Positions 45,151-57,113 of a stretch of 64,000 bases of DNA are shown here, piece by piece. The translations under genes were made by a program, and so were the position numbers. Origin of the DNA: Boswellia sacra. Taxonomy: Eukaryota > Streptophyta > Magnoliopsida > Sapindales > Burseraceae. The notes under the pieces are model-generated. The model saw only the letters and a list, made by a program, of their open reading frames with translations, was not told where the DNA came from and made no database searches. The first letter of the stretch is position 1; each line of letters starts with the position of its first letter. The stretch lies in NCBI GenBank assembly GCA_013180625.2, contig SNVD02009651.1:337329-401328 (forward strand), in the 5' to 3' direction.

Positions 45151-45735
45151 GAGTCAAACCATTTAAAAGAGAAGTAACAAAAAAATAGCCCGAGATGAAG
45201 TTAATAATATAGATTGACAGAGAGAATGAGAGATACCTATAGATGTGAGATAAAGATAGAGACGAGAGAGAGTGACTGAGACGCCAACGGAGATAGAGGC
45301 AGCGACAGCAATCGATAGAGACAGAGACAAGAGAGAGTGACTGAGATGCTGACGGAGACAGAGGCAGTGACAGCAATGGAGGCAGATCAAGATGAGAGAG
45401 AGTGACTGAGCACCGACAGAGACAGAGGTAGTGACAACGACGGAGGGAGATAGAGTCAGAGGAAGAGAATAGAGAGACAGATGAGATGAGGGATTTGGGT
45501 TGATGGGAGAGAAGTAAATTAGGGATTACGAATTAGGGAGAAAGAAATTAGACAAGAGAGAGGAGGGAAATGGAAATGTTTTTCATCGGCTTCTATTGCA
45601 GTCATTAGAGACAGCGGTAAATTTATTGTTTTTTACTGCGGGCTTATAGCCCACTGTATAGTTTATTTTTTTGCTGCATTTTTAGATGCCCGCCGTAGAT
45701 GAGTGTAGTAAAAGCCTATTTTTCTAGTAGTGTAT

Positions 45736-47189
45736 TTTTTGCCTGAAAGATGATAATTATCTTATAACTCACCATATGATCACATAATTAAATTATTTGC
45801 CTAGATAACTACGAAACCCAAAATTAGTTTACTTCATTTAAACAAATTAATCCAATCTAATTTATTAAATAATCATTATATATATATATATATCTGTGAC
45901 CTTAATTACTATATTTATGTATAGTTTATGGTAAATTGGTACTTGTACTACTCTCAAAATGGTTCTCATTGAATTGCTTTTTTGCATGTAGTGTACTTGT
46001 TGGCTTGTCTATGGAAATAAGAAAAAGAGTACTGTGAATTCAGAAAGATTTTCTAATTAACGCGAGGTTCTTGATTATTTAGTTTATAATATTTTCAATA
46101 GGAAAAATTGTGTTTTTAACATTTCTCAGGAGATTCTTTGTCTCCACAAGCTAAGTTTGGAAAGGCTTTTTTCCTTTTTTTTAAAATTTTTTTAATGAAC
46201 TTGATTCCTTTTTTCAGAACATTTAATTAAATAAGAAGTTCCCAATGGCAGGTTTGCCAGCAAGTGCTAATAATAATTTATATGAAAAAAAACATTTTAT
46301 TTTTATTCTTAAAAAAAATCAAATCTCATACTCAAAGTTCGCTTCTTCTATTAATTTTCATATTTGCTATAATTGATTTCTTTTATATTTCCACCCAATT
46401 AGACATTCAAATCAAAAAAAAATTCTAAAAAAAAAAAAGAAAAGAAAAGAGATATCTTAGATCAATAACATTAAAATAATTGTTGAGAAAACAATAATTT
46501 TTTATATACAATGAACTCATACAATCCAATATATACACATGGCATAATGTCTTTATATGAATGCTTGTTACCTCATTTATTATATCTTATTCTGTTTGTT
46601 TTTAATTTTTATCTAGCGAATGATATATTGCCATATCACATTTAATAAGTTGTAAAAATCAATTATAGATATAATATTACTAACCGTAAAAATATATAGA
46701 ATTAAAACTCTATATGATATATGATAACAAAAGCTTTATAGATACGTACATGCATACATAAATTTATCCACCATTTATTTATTTATCATTGTTGTTTTTA
46801 AGTTGTGGAGTCTAATCAATGCCTTATGCTCAATACCCTACATTGAAGCATCAAGCAGAGACATGGTAGGTATTGATATGAAGCTTCATGGATCTCTACG
46901 ATAGCATACCAAGCACCCCAGCCCTTGTCTTTAGGCGTCATAGACAGACTTGCAGATGTAAAGCCACGGTGTTGCACAATCTGAGCCACGGCATTGGTGC
47001 GAAAGGGCATATTCATAACTACAATTGTTTACCTTAGACATTATTATGTTTTGGGGAGTTATCAAAGTGATTGTGTGAAGTATTGAGAGAGATTTTGTAA
47101 TCTTGTGTGTTATGTGCTTTAATTTCTTTGCGTTATTATTATTCTTCTCAAATTAAAATAAATTAGGATGTTAAATTGGTAACAACACT
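45736..47189. other. Remainder of TPS copy 3 upstream block, no gene seen
   Basis: Pieces match the upstream blocks at 17430-18430 and 20670-21430. An open frame at 46816-47016 on the minus strand (FRTNAVAQIVQHRGFTSASL) has a coding-like look but I could not identify it. The stretch was displaced from its TPS gene by CACTA-2. Confidence 0.5.
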
Positions 47190-47493
47190 TGTAGAGGCTT
47201 TAGGTATCTAACCCAAAAAGGCTAACTTGATAGGTAGAGTGATCAACCTCTTTATATACCCCGAGACACCACCCTCCCCTACCTCCACCCCCGTGGACAA
47301 GACTCTCTTGATAGAGGCAGTAACATCAACCCTCCTTGTCTAGAACCAGGAACTCATCATATTTGGTACCTAGGTTTGGCTCTTATGCCACTTGTAGAGA
47401 CTCTAGGTGTCCAAATCCAAAGGCTAAAATGATAGTTGGAGCTCTTTATATGCCCCAAGATCCCCTTTTAATCATCCAATATGGGACTCAACA
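47190..47493 (-). mobile_element. TRIM-like element, diverged
   Basis: Terminal direct repeats of about 100 bp (47393-47493 and about 47190-47290) both end in CTCTACA on the minus strand and share the TAGCCTTT and CATATAAAGAG-like blocks. Just inside the 5' copy is TGGCATAAGAGCC, a diverged methionine-tRNA primer site. The interior is C-rich on the plus strand and non-coding. No clear target duplication. A (TTG)n run follows at 47497-47517. Confidence 0.65.
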
Positions 47494-47836
47494 ATTGTTG
47501 TTGTTGTTGTTGTTGTTTTGCAATAGAATCATATAATCAATTTAGTTGATTTGCTATTGACCAGTGTTGACAATATTACTTAAAACAAATCACATGCTAT
47601 GATAAAATTTTACTATTTCCTGTTCTTCAAAAAATGGATTATAAATTTATATTAAATTAGAGGGAAAAGAGAGAGTAAGAATATTTAGAAAATCAATATT
47701 TATATCTATATCTATTGAGATCTTCAAGTTTATAATTAGGAGCTAGTTGACACTACTTAATTGAACTGGTTTCTTTAAAAATTTTAAGGAATGAACTCTA
47801 CAATACTTGCTCTATGTACTATATTTTTCTTGTTTT

Positions 47837-49821
47837 CAGGGACGGAGCCAGCAAATTAAATTAGTGGGGGCAATAACTTCCAACAACAATATAAAAATAA
47901 ACAAGGGAAACAAACATACAAAAAATCTTGGCATCATTTAATACTACATATGCATCAAAACATAACAAAAGTTGAAGAAACTTCCAGGACATGTTTAGGA
48001 AAAACCACCGAAGGAGTTCATAACTCATAAGACTAAAGAAATACAAGCACACAAAAGAGCTTCCATTCATAATAGATGTTGTAAGAGCAGTCAACCATGA
48101 AATGGCAAAATATTATTCAAAACCTGAATTAATATGAACAAGAACTCAAGATCAATTTCAGAATAATTTGTCTCCAAAAATTTAAAGTCGAATTATGATA
48201 CTAAAAAAATCATACATGAATAAATCAAAACTAATCTTACCCAAGTAATGATATTGATGTATATTACCTCATTTTAAAAATTCATAGTTGTCCTCGACGG
48301 CTTTTCATGTTTTGGAACCGCTGCATGATACACTCATTATCAATGTTATCAAACACATCTTTTTCAATGTATACAACCAAGCTATTACTCAACCAACGAT
48401 CTCCCATTCGATTCCATAATCGATTCTTGACAATATTCATGGCTGAAAATGCCCTTTCTACACTAGCAGTTGCAACTGGTAGAATCAATGCTAATGTCAT
48501 CAATAAATAGACTAATGAAATACTTTTCCATGCTGTTTCAAAATTAAATTTAAATGTTAAATCAATGAATAATCAAATTATGTTTCCAGCAAAAAGTAAT
48601 AAAACTATAAATTATAACTAATTAACTATCATTTAAAATATTATAAAAGTTATTAGCATAATGAATAAAGGTATACATAATATCTTTCTTAGCAAAAATA
48701 TTAAAACCTTAGCTTATGACTGATTAACTATCTAATGAATAAACATAATATATTCAACTAATTAATAAATAGATTATGTTTCTAATTAAGCAAAAGTAAT
48801 AAAACTTTAGATTATCACTAATTAACTATCAATTGAATTTTATATATGTTGTGAGGCTACTAGCTTAATGAATAATTTTATATATTAACCTAATTAATAA
48901 ACAGAATATATTATAAGCAAAAGTAATAAAACATTAGATTTTTACTAATTATTTAGATTTTTACTAATTAATTATCAATTAAAATTTTTATATGTAATTA
49001 GCCTAATGAATAAATTTTACACGTATATATTAAACTAATTAATAAATAGGTTATGTTTTAAACATTAGATTATTATAATTAACTATCATTTAAATATAAT
49101 GTGTTACTAAACTAATGAATAATTGTAGATATACATCTAATTAGTAAACAGATTATTTTCTAAGCAAAAATACTAAAAGTTTGGATTATCACTAATTGAC
49201 GTAATTTGAATATTAGATATGTTATTAAACATACAAATTTCACAAAGTAATAATACCATAAAAAAACAAGTAGATAAGTGAATAAATTTTCAAATAACAG
49301 TATAGGAATGAAGATAATGAAAAATACTATTAATTTACCTCAAATTTAAGGTCTTGATGGAGAAATGTCCAAAGTAAGATGGTGAGAGGCTAGAGGATTA
49401 GAGCTCTGTTCCTGGATGAGAGAGCTGTGGAGTGAAATGGAGAGCTTGAGAAAAAAGAGTAAAGGAGTGGTGTGGTGTGAAAATGTGTATTCAGAAGAAA
49501 GAGTAAAGGAGGTGGAGTGTTGTGGAAACGTGTATTGAGAGGTGAGATATATTATTTTTAATTTGAGTTAATAATATAAAAATTAAAGTGGGCTGAAGTT
49601 TATCAAATTGGACAATAATAACAAATGGAAGTGGACAACTTTTTAAACCAATGAATTATTGAAGCCCAAAAAAATGAGATAAGCCCAAATTTTTAAAAAT
49701 AATGACACATCCAATATGGCCTAAATATCTACAGTCCGGCCCAAACACACATAAATTTCTGCTTTTTCCAAATTCAGTGGGGGCAATTGCCCCCACTCGT
49801 CCCAACGTGCCTCCGTGCCTG
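47837..49821. mobile_element. hAT element, internally deleted
   Basis: The ends CAGGGACGGAGCCAG and, in complement, CAGGCACGGAGGCACG are short inverted repeats, each leading to an AGTGGGGGCAAT motif. The exact 8-bp duplication CTTGTTTT flanks it (47829-47836 and 49822-49829), the hallmark of hAT elements. Only the C-terminal part of a transposase remains; most of the 2 kb is AT-rich. Confidence 0.93.
48282..48503 (-). pseudogene. hAT transposase C-terminal dimerisation fragment
   Basis: Reads LPVATASVERAFSAMNIVKN then RLWNRMGDRWLSNSLVVYIE and FQNMKSRRGQL stop. This is the hATC dimerisation domain of hAT transposases of the zinc-finger (TTF-type) group. The DNA-binding and catalytic regions are absent, so the element needs a helper. 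Confidence 0.88.
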
Positions 49822-49829
49822 CTTGTTTT

Positions 49830-51024
49830 ACTTTCATTGCTTAATTTATTCTATAAATTATTGACTGTTTAATTTCCCTATTGCTTTGGTTTAATACTTC
49901 TACATTCTTTGATTCCCCACAGCTGCCCACCAGATCCAACTGTCATGCTAAACGCCAATGTCGACGCCCAATTGTGTCGCTTACATGGTGGCTGGTGAAA
50001 CATATGCGCCCTAATCTCCAAGTTACCGGACTGAAACAGCCCAAAAAGGTTAATTAGCCCATGGTTACAAAGTAGGTACACATTATGAAGCCCTAGGATG
50101 ATAAGGATCTAATCCAATCAAGGCCCATGAACTTAAGTATTACAAAAATAAAGACAAATGTCTACTAACACACACCAAACGTATCCCTAACATTGAGAAA
50201 GTGGACATCATTCGCTACATAAAGCTTATCCAACTCTAGTTAATTATTTGTTGTGATATTGATTGCAGTTAATGGATTTAAACCAACTACTAACTTGGTC
50301 ACATTGACAATATATTCTCCATAATCAATGACTCAAGTATTAGAGTGTTCAAATTGACAACTTTGATCTATTGGTGTTCATTGACAATAATAACTTTGTT
50401 TCTAGTTACAAGAGGTGACCTATGACAATTTTATTAAGGAATTTGGCTGCCAAATTCTTGCAAAAATAATTATTATCCTAAATTTTCTCTTTCAATTCAT
50501 AACAACTTTGTATTCTATTATTATTGAATCTAAATTCAAATTTAGTGAAGGGTTAATGTGAAGTAATGTATAAATGATTATTAATGTTCATATTTCTTGT
50601 AAAAGTTATATTTCTCATATAAATATCTCTTTTAAATAATATTAATCTATTTTGAAAATGGTAGTTCAAAAATAATTTAAAATTATTTAACTTGACAATC
50701 GTTTCAGAAACAATAAATATATTCTTAACATGTATTTTAAAAGGTATAAATTAGGACTTCAAAAATTGCATTCTTTCAATATAACAATTATTAAACCCAA
50801 TGATGTTTCTAATAGAAACACAACTTTTACAAGTATTTAAAAAAATTTATAGTGAAAATAAACACAACCTTTTTAAGTTTGTTATGTGATATTAAGCGAT
50901 CATATGCATGTTAAAATAAAACACGATCCATAATATTTATATAGATGATTGGTACATATTTAACACTAACATTACACCTGCTCCTTATTAAAAGGATCCT
51001 CTTAAGATATTTTTTTTTTCAAGC
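49830..51024. other. Spacer, no gene seen
   Basis: AT-rich with one GC-richer patch at 49910-50080. No open frame or repeat recognised. Confidence 0.4.
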
Positions 51025-51663
51025 TTATAATGGTACAGGAGTGATAAGCAGAGAAGTGACAAAATTCTTGAGCATAACTTTAGCATGAGTGTAGCAATCT
51101 TTGTTCTTGTATACAACATCTATGACTCGAGCAAGATTGAGTACTTGCGCCAAGAGTGGCATTGTTACAGTGGTTGGGTGGAGGCATTCTTCATTTATAT
51201 CCTTCTACGCATCTGTAACTTGTTTTCGCAGCAAATTTCGAGCTTCCTCTTCTTTTACACCATGTTGCTTCATGAAGGACTCGATGCTTGTGGCAACATG
51301 CTCTCTCTTTTGCTCAAGCTGCACATATAAATGGATTACATTCAAGTGATACCACATATAAATTGGATTGTGCATGCTAGTAAGAAATATATATAATATG
51401 ATAGTTATTTACTTACCTCGTGCGAGACCATGTCATCCATGAGTCTGCAAATTATTGAGAAAGCCTTAACCATCTTTGTATTGTTGAATAACCATTCAAA
51501 AAATTCTTTTGTTGCAATATCTCCCATGCCCACAAAAGAAGTTGCCATTAACACTGAAGAGGCAGAAGTGACTAATGCAACACTCATGTACTCTTCCAAT
51601 GTTTGTACATGTTTTTTATGAAACCATTTAGCCTCATAGAAGTAATTTCTAACAATAGGCTCC
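51025..51663 (-). pseudogene. Sesquiterpene synthase-like pseudogene fragment (TPS copy 4)
   Basis: Only the last two TPS exons survive. Exon 6 (51417-51663) is open and reads MEPIVRNYFYEAKWFHKKHV through ICRLMDDMVSHE, the NSE/DTE region. Exon 7 (51025-51318) starts LEQKREHVATSIESFMKQHG but has TAG where Trp is expected after VTDA. Upstream exons are missing; a copia LTR lies about 80 bp further upstream. The sequence is clearly more diverged from copies 1-3 than they are from each other, so it represents another TPS-a paralogue. Confidence 0.88.
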
Positions 51664-51744
51664 ATCTAAAAAGCCAAGAAACCAATTATTCAAAGTTACT
51701 ATTAATTACAACAAGAATGAACACATGCATACCAAACAATTTGT

Positions 51745-53069
51745 TGTGAAGAAGAGTGGCACACACACTTACAAGTAGCTTATTACAGAATTAATCTAGG
51801 AGATTAAGCACATACCCAAGCAAAGTAAAACAAAGAAAAACACAAAAAACACAAGGAGTTATACTAGTTTAGACCATAATATGTGATCATACGTCCAATT
51901 GCTGGTGATGATCAATCCACTATGGTAAAAAACAAAGAGGTACAAGAGTATTTATAGGGACAACTAGAAGAAGTTTAGTCTCTCACACACCCAGAAGGCT
52001 TCCAATCTCTCTAAACCCTAACCTTTTTATTTTCTCTCTTTGCAGCTCTCCTAGAACTCTCTTTTACACTAAAAAACACGTCCCATTTTTATAGTCCAAG
52101 GCTTATAGGCCATTTACTTGTGTAACAAGAAATCCTATTTTAACTAGGAAATAGTGTTACGCTCCTGCGTAACACTACTCGCCAAATGATCTGTGCCACT
52201 ATGTCAAATGATCCGTGCCGCTATGCCAACTTTCTGTTTACGTATGTCTGACGCTACATCTGATGTAGATTTTGGCATGCCTACACACTTCCAACTTTGC
52301 TCCTACACCATTTTTCTGCCTGTACTACGCAATTTGAGCCACAGACTTTCTCCACCTTGGATCAAGCTTGTGTTTCCATACTGTAAACCACCATAGTAGA
52401 TTCCAGTCACGTCCAACTTCAAGCTAAATTGTCCATCCACCACTCGTATTAAATCCGAACAAGTGTTGAACTTGACACTCGTAATAGGCTTAGTGATCAT
52501 ATCAGTCAGATTTCTTTTAGTGTGAATTTTAACTACTGAAACCTTCCCTTCAGCAATAATATCTCTGATGAAATACAGCTTGATATCTATGTGTTTGGTT
52601 CTCTCATGATACATTTGATTTTTGGTCAAATGTATTGCACTTTGGCTATCACAAAACACTTTTACCTTTTCTTGCTTCACACCAAACTCACAAACCCTTG
52701 CAGCCACAGTGCTTCTTTCACAGCCTCTGTAGCAGCAATATCTTTCACCTCAGTTGTTGAAAGAGCCACAACTAATTGCAAATTGGCTTTCTAACTAACA
52801 GTGTAACCAAACAACGTGAAAGCATAATCGGTTAACGACCTTCTTTTATCAAGGTCACCAGCAAAATCTATATCCACATATCCCCTCAGCTTCTCATCCA
52901 AGCCTTTGCTTTTCTCGTACACTAATCTATGGCTTGAAGTACCCTTGAGATTTTTGAATATCCACTTGACAGCTTCCCAATGATTTCTACCCAGATTCGC
53001 CATGAAACGACTCATCAAGCTAGTTGCATGCACGAAGTCCAATCTCGTACATACCATGGAGTGTGATGA
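51745..53069 (-). mobile_element. Copia retrotransposon 3' part with LTR
   Basis: The probable 3' LTR is 51745-52343 (starts TGTGGCTC after a purine tract GGTGGAGAAAG, has CTATAAATAC as TATA, ends TTCTTCACA). Upstream on the minus strand are RNase H pieces: MVCTRLDFVHATSLMSRFM (about 53060-53000), GYVDIDFAGDLDKRRSLTDY (about 52890) and, after a frameshift, FCDSQSAIHLTKNQ and ERTKHIDIK (52560-52660). The coding part is cut by the CACTA terminus at 53070, so the rest lies outside the window. Non-functional. Confidence 0.82.
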
Positions 53070-53208
53070 CACTACAAGAATTTTTTGCATATTTGTCACT
53101 TCATAATATTTTTATTTGGCAATTTTTTTAAAAAGTAAGAAATTTAACCATTTCTTAAAATTCAAACCTATCAATTCATCTTATTTGTCACTTTTTGTCT
53201 TTATTAAA
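53070..53208. mobile_element. CACTA terminus (CACTA-3), same family as CACTA-1
   Basis: Starts CACTACAAGAATTTTTTG and continues ATATTTGTCACTT...ATTTTTATTTGGCAATTTTTTT, which aligns with the complement of the right end of CACTA-1. It interrupts the copia RNase H region, and after 139 bp is itself interrupted by the Athila LTR. Its other end is not in the window. Confidence 0.75.
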
Positions 53209-54616
53209 TGATAGGTGTCTATTTATGTATTACTTTTATATCAATTCGTCCATGTTTCTTTGCTATATTCCGTGGTATTTTTATGTTTTTGTGTGTTTTG
53301 ATGTTTCTAGGAGTTTTGGAGCAACTTGCACAAAAATGGAGTAAAACCCTTCATTTTTACCTCTGCTAGTCAGTGATTTTCTCGGATTTAGTTGTATTGA
53401 TATACAATGAACCCGACGACATATTATATACCGTTGGAAAGCTCTCGAAGTCTATTTTCTGGAGAAATTTACGGTTTATAAATCCATTCAGTGTACCAAA
53501 AGTTGTAATCAAAACAGTGTGAGATGTATAGAAATATAATTCCACAAGTCACTGTAGCATGTATAATACGGGGCACTGTAGCAATTCACTGTAGCAGAGT
53601 ATTTAAACACATTTTAGGGTTTTATTTTGATAACTTGAAGAGGGGAGAACGTGGTGGAGGCTGCAGCTCTGGAATTCTTTCATCTCTTGGAGTTCTTGAA
53701 GGAGAAAGGAAGCTTTGAAAGAGGAAGAACTACAATCCAAAGAGAATTACATCAAATTTGCTAAGTTTTTCCCTTCCCTTTCATTTTCTGGAATGTCTCC
53801 ATGTTGTATTGTATTTACCACGTTCTTAAACATGTGTAACTGAATCTGAATTGGTTGAGGGTGATTTCAAAGCCCCTGATATGGTTTTTGTAAGTTGATT
53901 GTGTAAGGAATTGTTATCCAATTCTCTAATTGAAGTTGCTTGTATTCTCCCATATTTAATGCTTATGATTGCTTGCTGATTGTATTTGGGTGGCCAACTG
54001 AATATAATCTGGTTATTATCTATTGCTAGACTAGAAATCTTGATCCGTAATTGTCTTGAATTTCTAATCATTAGTAGCAAAATTGTGATCAGAGATAGCA
54101 ATTGGAGAATATAACCTAAGTTAAATAATCCGAGCTTGTGTGTTTATTGCTTAGATCAACCTATCTTTCTTATCATAATGCATCCATTGAATTAAACTCA
54201 GAGAGCTTGTTCTAGGTTGTTTAATGGATAGAGATTAAATAAAGAGCTTGTTTTATTTAACAACAAAGTAAGGAAAGATTGGGATAACAGAGCTTGTTGT
54301 TATCTACGGTTGATAATTTCAATGGTGTAATTGGATGACAATTCTATGATTTATTCGCAAATCCATATCTTGTGGTAGAGAATGATCCCTTAGCCAAATT
54401 TCTGTCATTGATTTTTCACTTCAATTAAGTTTGCATTGTGTTATTCTTTATTTGCATTAATATTTCATCTAGTTAAACAATCAACAAAACCCCCCATTTA
54501 TTTGTTTTCGCTTTCGAATAACAAATTCAATTAGAATCAATCCTCGTGGGAACGATATCTTACTTATCACTTTATTACTTGTGCGACTAGTATACTTGCT
54601 AGTTTCGAACGCATCA
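53209..54616 (+). repeat. 5' LTR of the plus-strand Athila element
   Basis: 1408 bp, begins TGATAGGTGTC and ends CGAACGCATCA. It contains AATCCTCGTGGGAACGATAT near its 3' end, a block characteristic of this group. Confidence 0.85.
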
Positions 54617-54728
54617 AGTTTTTGGCGCCGTTGCCGGGGATTGATTTTCTAATCGATTTGTTATTTTGTTTTCATTGTTGATTCGTATTTTTTTGTTTTT
54701 CTTCTCTGATTGTTTGTGTTTAGGAGAC

Positions 54729-56662
54729 ATGGCAGTAAACTTTCAACAATTTAGTAGCCGATTTGAGCCACAGTTACATTGGAGTGTAAATGAGGTAAGC
54801 ACTCAGAACATTGACCAACAACTTTCTGAGCTAACTTCTCTTGTGGAAAACATGGCTGTAGGAGATATGCAGAAATCTTTTGCATGTGATGTATATTCTA
54901 CCATGGAGCATCCAATCAACATGTATCCAACTTTACAAGAAGAATATATGGAACAAGCCAATGCCATGAATGGATTTCCAGGACAAACAAGGCAATGGTA
55001 TGATCCCTTCTCTAACACTTATAATGCTGGATGGGGAGATCATCCTAATTTTTATTACTGGAATCATCAACCAATCGCCCCAAATGCCATACCAAATCGG
55101 ACGCAAGGTTTTAATCAACCTAGAGTGCAGCAACCATTTCAAATGCAACCACCACCAATGCCACATCCAGCACCGCAACCAGCTTCGCAAAACTCAGGTA
55201 TGTCTCTCCAGGACATTGTTAATGCACTTGCCACTAACACAATGCAATTCCAGCAGGAAAATGGGGCAAGTATCCAAAACCTCGCAAATCAAATGGGACA
55301 ATTGGCTACTAGCATGAGCAAATTTAAGGGCCAATGCTCAGAAAAATTATCTTCTCAAACGATGATCAATCCAAGAGAGAATGCTTGTGCGATAACTTTG
55401 CAAAGTGAAGAGCAAATTCTAAGTGGAGAGCAATTGAAAACGGGAGCAAGTATCCAAAACCTGGCAAAGAAATCACAAACTAATAAAGGAGATGACATCA
55501 CATCCACCATGAACAAAACATTGACTTCTCAGGTAAATCCTATAACTCCCCTTCCTTCATATGTTTCTCCTCCACTTTTTTCTAGTAGATTTGCAAAAAC
55601 GAAGGAGGAACAAGAACAAGAAATCCTGGAAACTTCTCACAAAATCGAGGTAAATATACCACTTCTGGATGCTATCGATCAAGTACCTCATTATACAAAA
55701 TGCCTCAAGGAGTTATGCACCAGCAAAAGAAAGTTAAAAAGAAATGAGAAAGTAAGTGTGGGGGAAGATGTTTCAGCTGTATTGCAAAGGAAAATTCCTC
55801 CAATGTGCAAAGATCCAGGTACGTTCACCATGCCATGCACCATTGGTAAAACAAAGTTTATGTTAGATTTAGAAGCATCTATTAACATCATGCCATATTC
55901 TATTTATGCTTCTTTAAATCTTGGACCTTTTGCGGAATTGGTATTACCATTCAAATTGCTGATCGTTTTAATGCATATACCAAAAGAGTTGTGGAAGATG
56001 TGCTTGTGCAGGTGAATCAATTGGTTTTCCCAGCAGACTCTTATGTTCTTGTAATAGAGGATGAGACATCTCCTAATCCAACACTGATTCTTATAGGGAG
56101 ACCATTCTCGAAAACTGTTAGAACCAAGATTGATGTTCATGATGGCACTCTCATCATAGAGTTTGATGGCAAGGTGATATGTTTCAATATTTTTGAGGCA
56201 ATGAGGTACTCTAGTGACTTACATTCGGTTTTTACAGTTGACGTTGTTGATTCTTTGCCACAACAATACTTTGAGTTAACTCGCAAGAATGGATTGGATG
56301 TAGCTATTAGTGAGCATATAGGGACAGAAAATTCCAATGAGTCAGGAATTTTGATACAAGTGTCCAAAGAAATGGAGGAAGCTGTGGCAAGCTTAGATGA
56401 GACCATAGCAATAACCACAAATAGATTCTTGGGTGAGAATGATACTTTGCCAATTACAATGGAAATGGGCCTTGCACGAATACAAGAAGAGAAACTCGTC
56501 CAAATACTTATAGATCACAAAATAGCTATTAGGTGGACGATTGCTAACATCCAAGGCCCAGCCATATGCATGCACCAATTCTTGTTGGAAGAAGGACCCA
56601 AGCCCAATAGAGAAGCACAGCGGAGATTGGACCCTCCCATGATGGAACCAACGTCGGGCTGA
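54729..56662 (+). pseudogene. Athila gag-protease, frameshifted and truncated
   Basis: The start is the ATG at 54729 (MAVNFQQFSSRFEPQLHW), after the leader. Gag has a Pro/Gln-rich middle and NQMGQLATSMSKF. The protease-like region (CTIGKTKFMLDLEASINIMP) carries Glu at the DLGAS-like catalytic position (DLEAS), so the protease is probably dead. A frameshift near 55940-56015 moves into the frame with LVFPADSYVLVIEDE and GRPFSKTVRTKIDVHDGTL. The reading runs to the start of the reverse transcriptase (REAQRRLDPPMME) and then jumps at about 56645 to post-integrase sequence (CCAAGCGCTTATTGGGAGGC), a clean deletion of the catalytic core. Confidence 0.87.
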
Positions 56663-57113
56663 GGACGTTAAACCAAGCGCTTATTGGGAGGCAACCCAAT
56701 GTTTTTGAAAAATAAATAAAAAATGAAAACAAAAAAATAAAATAATGTAATAATGATCGATTTTTGTGTCTCGAGGAGATTCCTTTCGTAGGCCATCAAA
56801 TTGATCAGGTTTTATCTCTCTTTGCCATCTGTCTTATTTTATATTTTTTTTATTTGTTTTTGACTTTTGTTTGCTATTGTTTTGTTATCTCTTTTATGTG
56901 TCTTTAGTTTCGTTTCTTTCTTCTCTGTTTTTTTTCCTCTTTTCCTTCCTTGTGTTTAATTGATTATTTCATCTTCGAATTCATTTGTTCAGACATCTTG
57001 AGGAAACATCCAAAGGGAGCTGACACATTACCCGAAGGTTTAAACGTGCAATATCTTGGGGAGAAGACAGACTCAATCGCATTATCGGTAATATCTCTCC
57101 TTTCTTCTCTTCA

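Larger units (their letters stand above)
39625..45732. mobile_element. Non-autonomous CACTA element with multiple captured host genes (CACTA-2)
   Basis: The left end CATTACAAGAAAATAGGCTT and the complement of the right end CACTACTAGAAAAATAGGCT are inverted repeats flanked by TAT (39622-39624 and 45733-45735). Subterminal GC-rich repeats follow (39648-40010 and 45590-45700). No transposase frame is present. On the minus strand, in order, it holds an unrecognised exon (about 44960-45150), PDS5 exons, Hsp110 pieces, another unrecognised segment and a purple acid phosphatase exon, all in the same orientation. It lies 200 bp upstream of TPS copy 3 and separates that pseudogene from its upstream block. 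Confidence 0.88.

Noticed and set aside
44942..45376. A single 144-codon minus-strand gene
   Set aside because: The N-terminal part is a low-complexity Ser/Leu-rich stretch from repetitive DNA; only the later part (44960-45150) looks coding and is treated as a captured exon.
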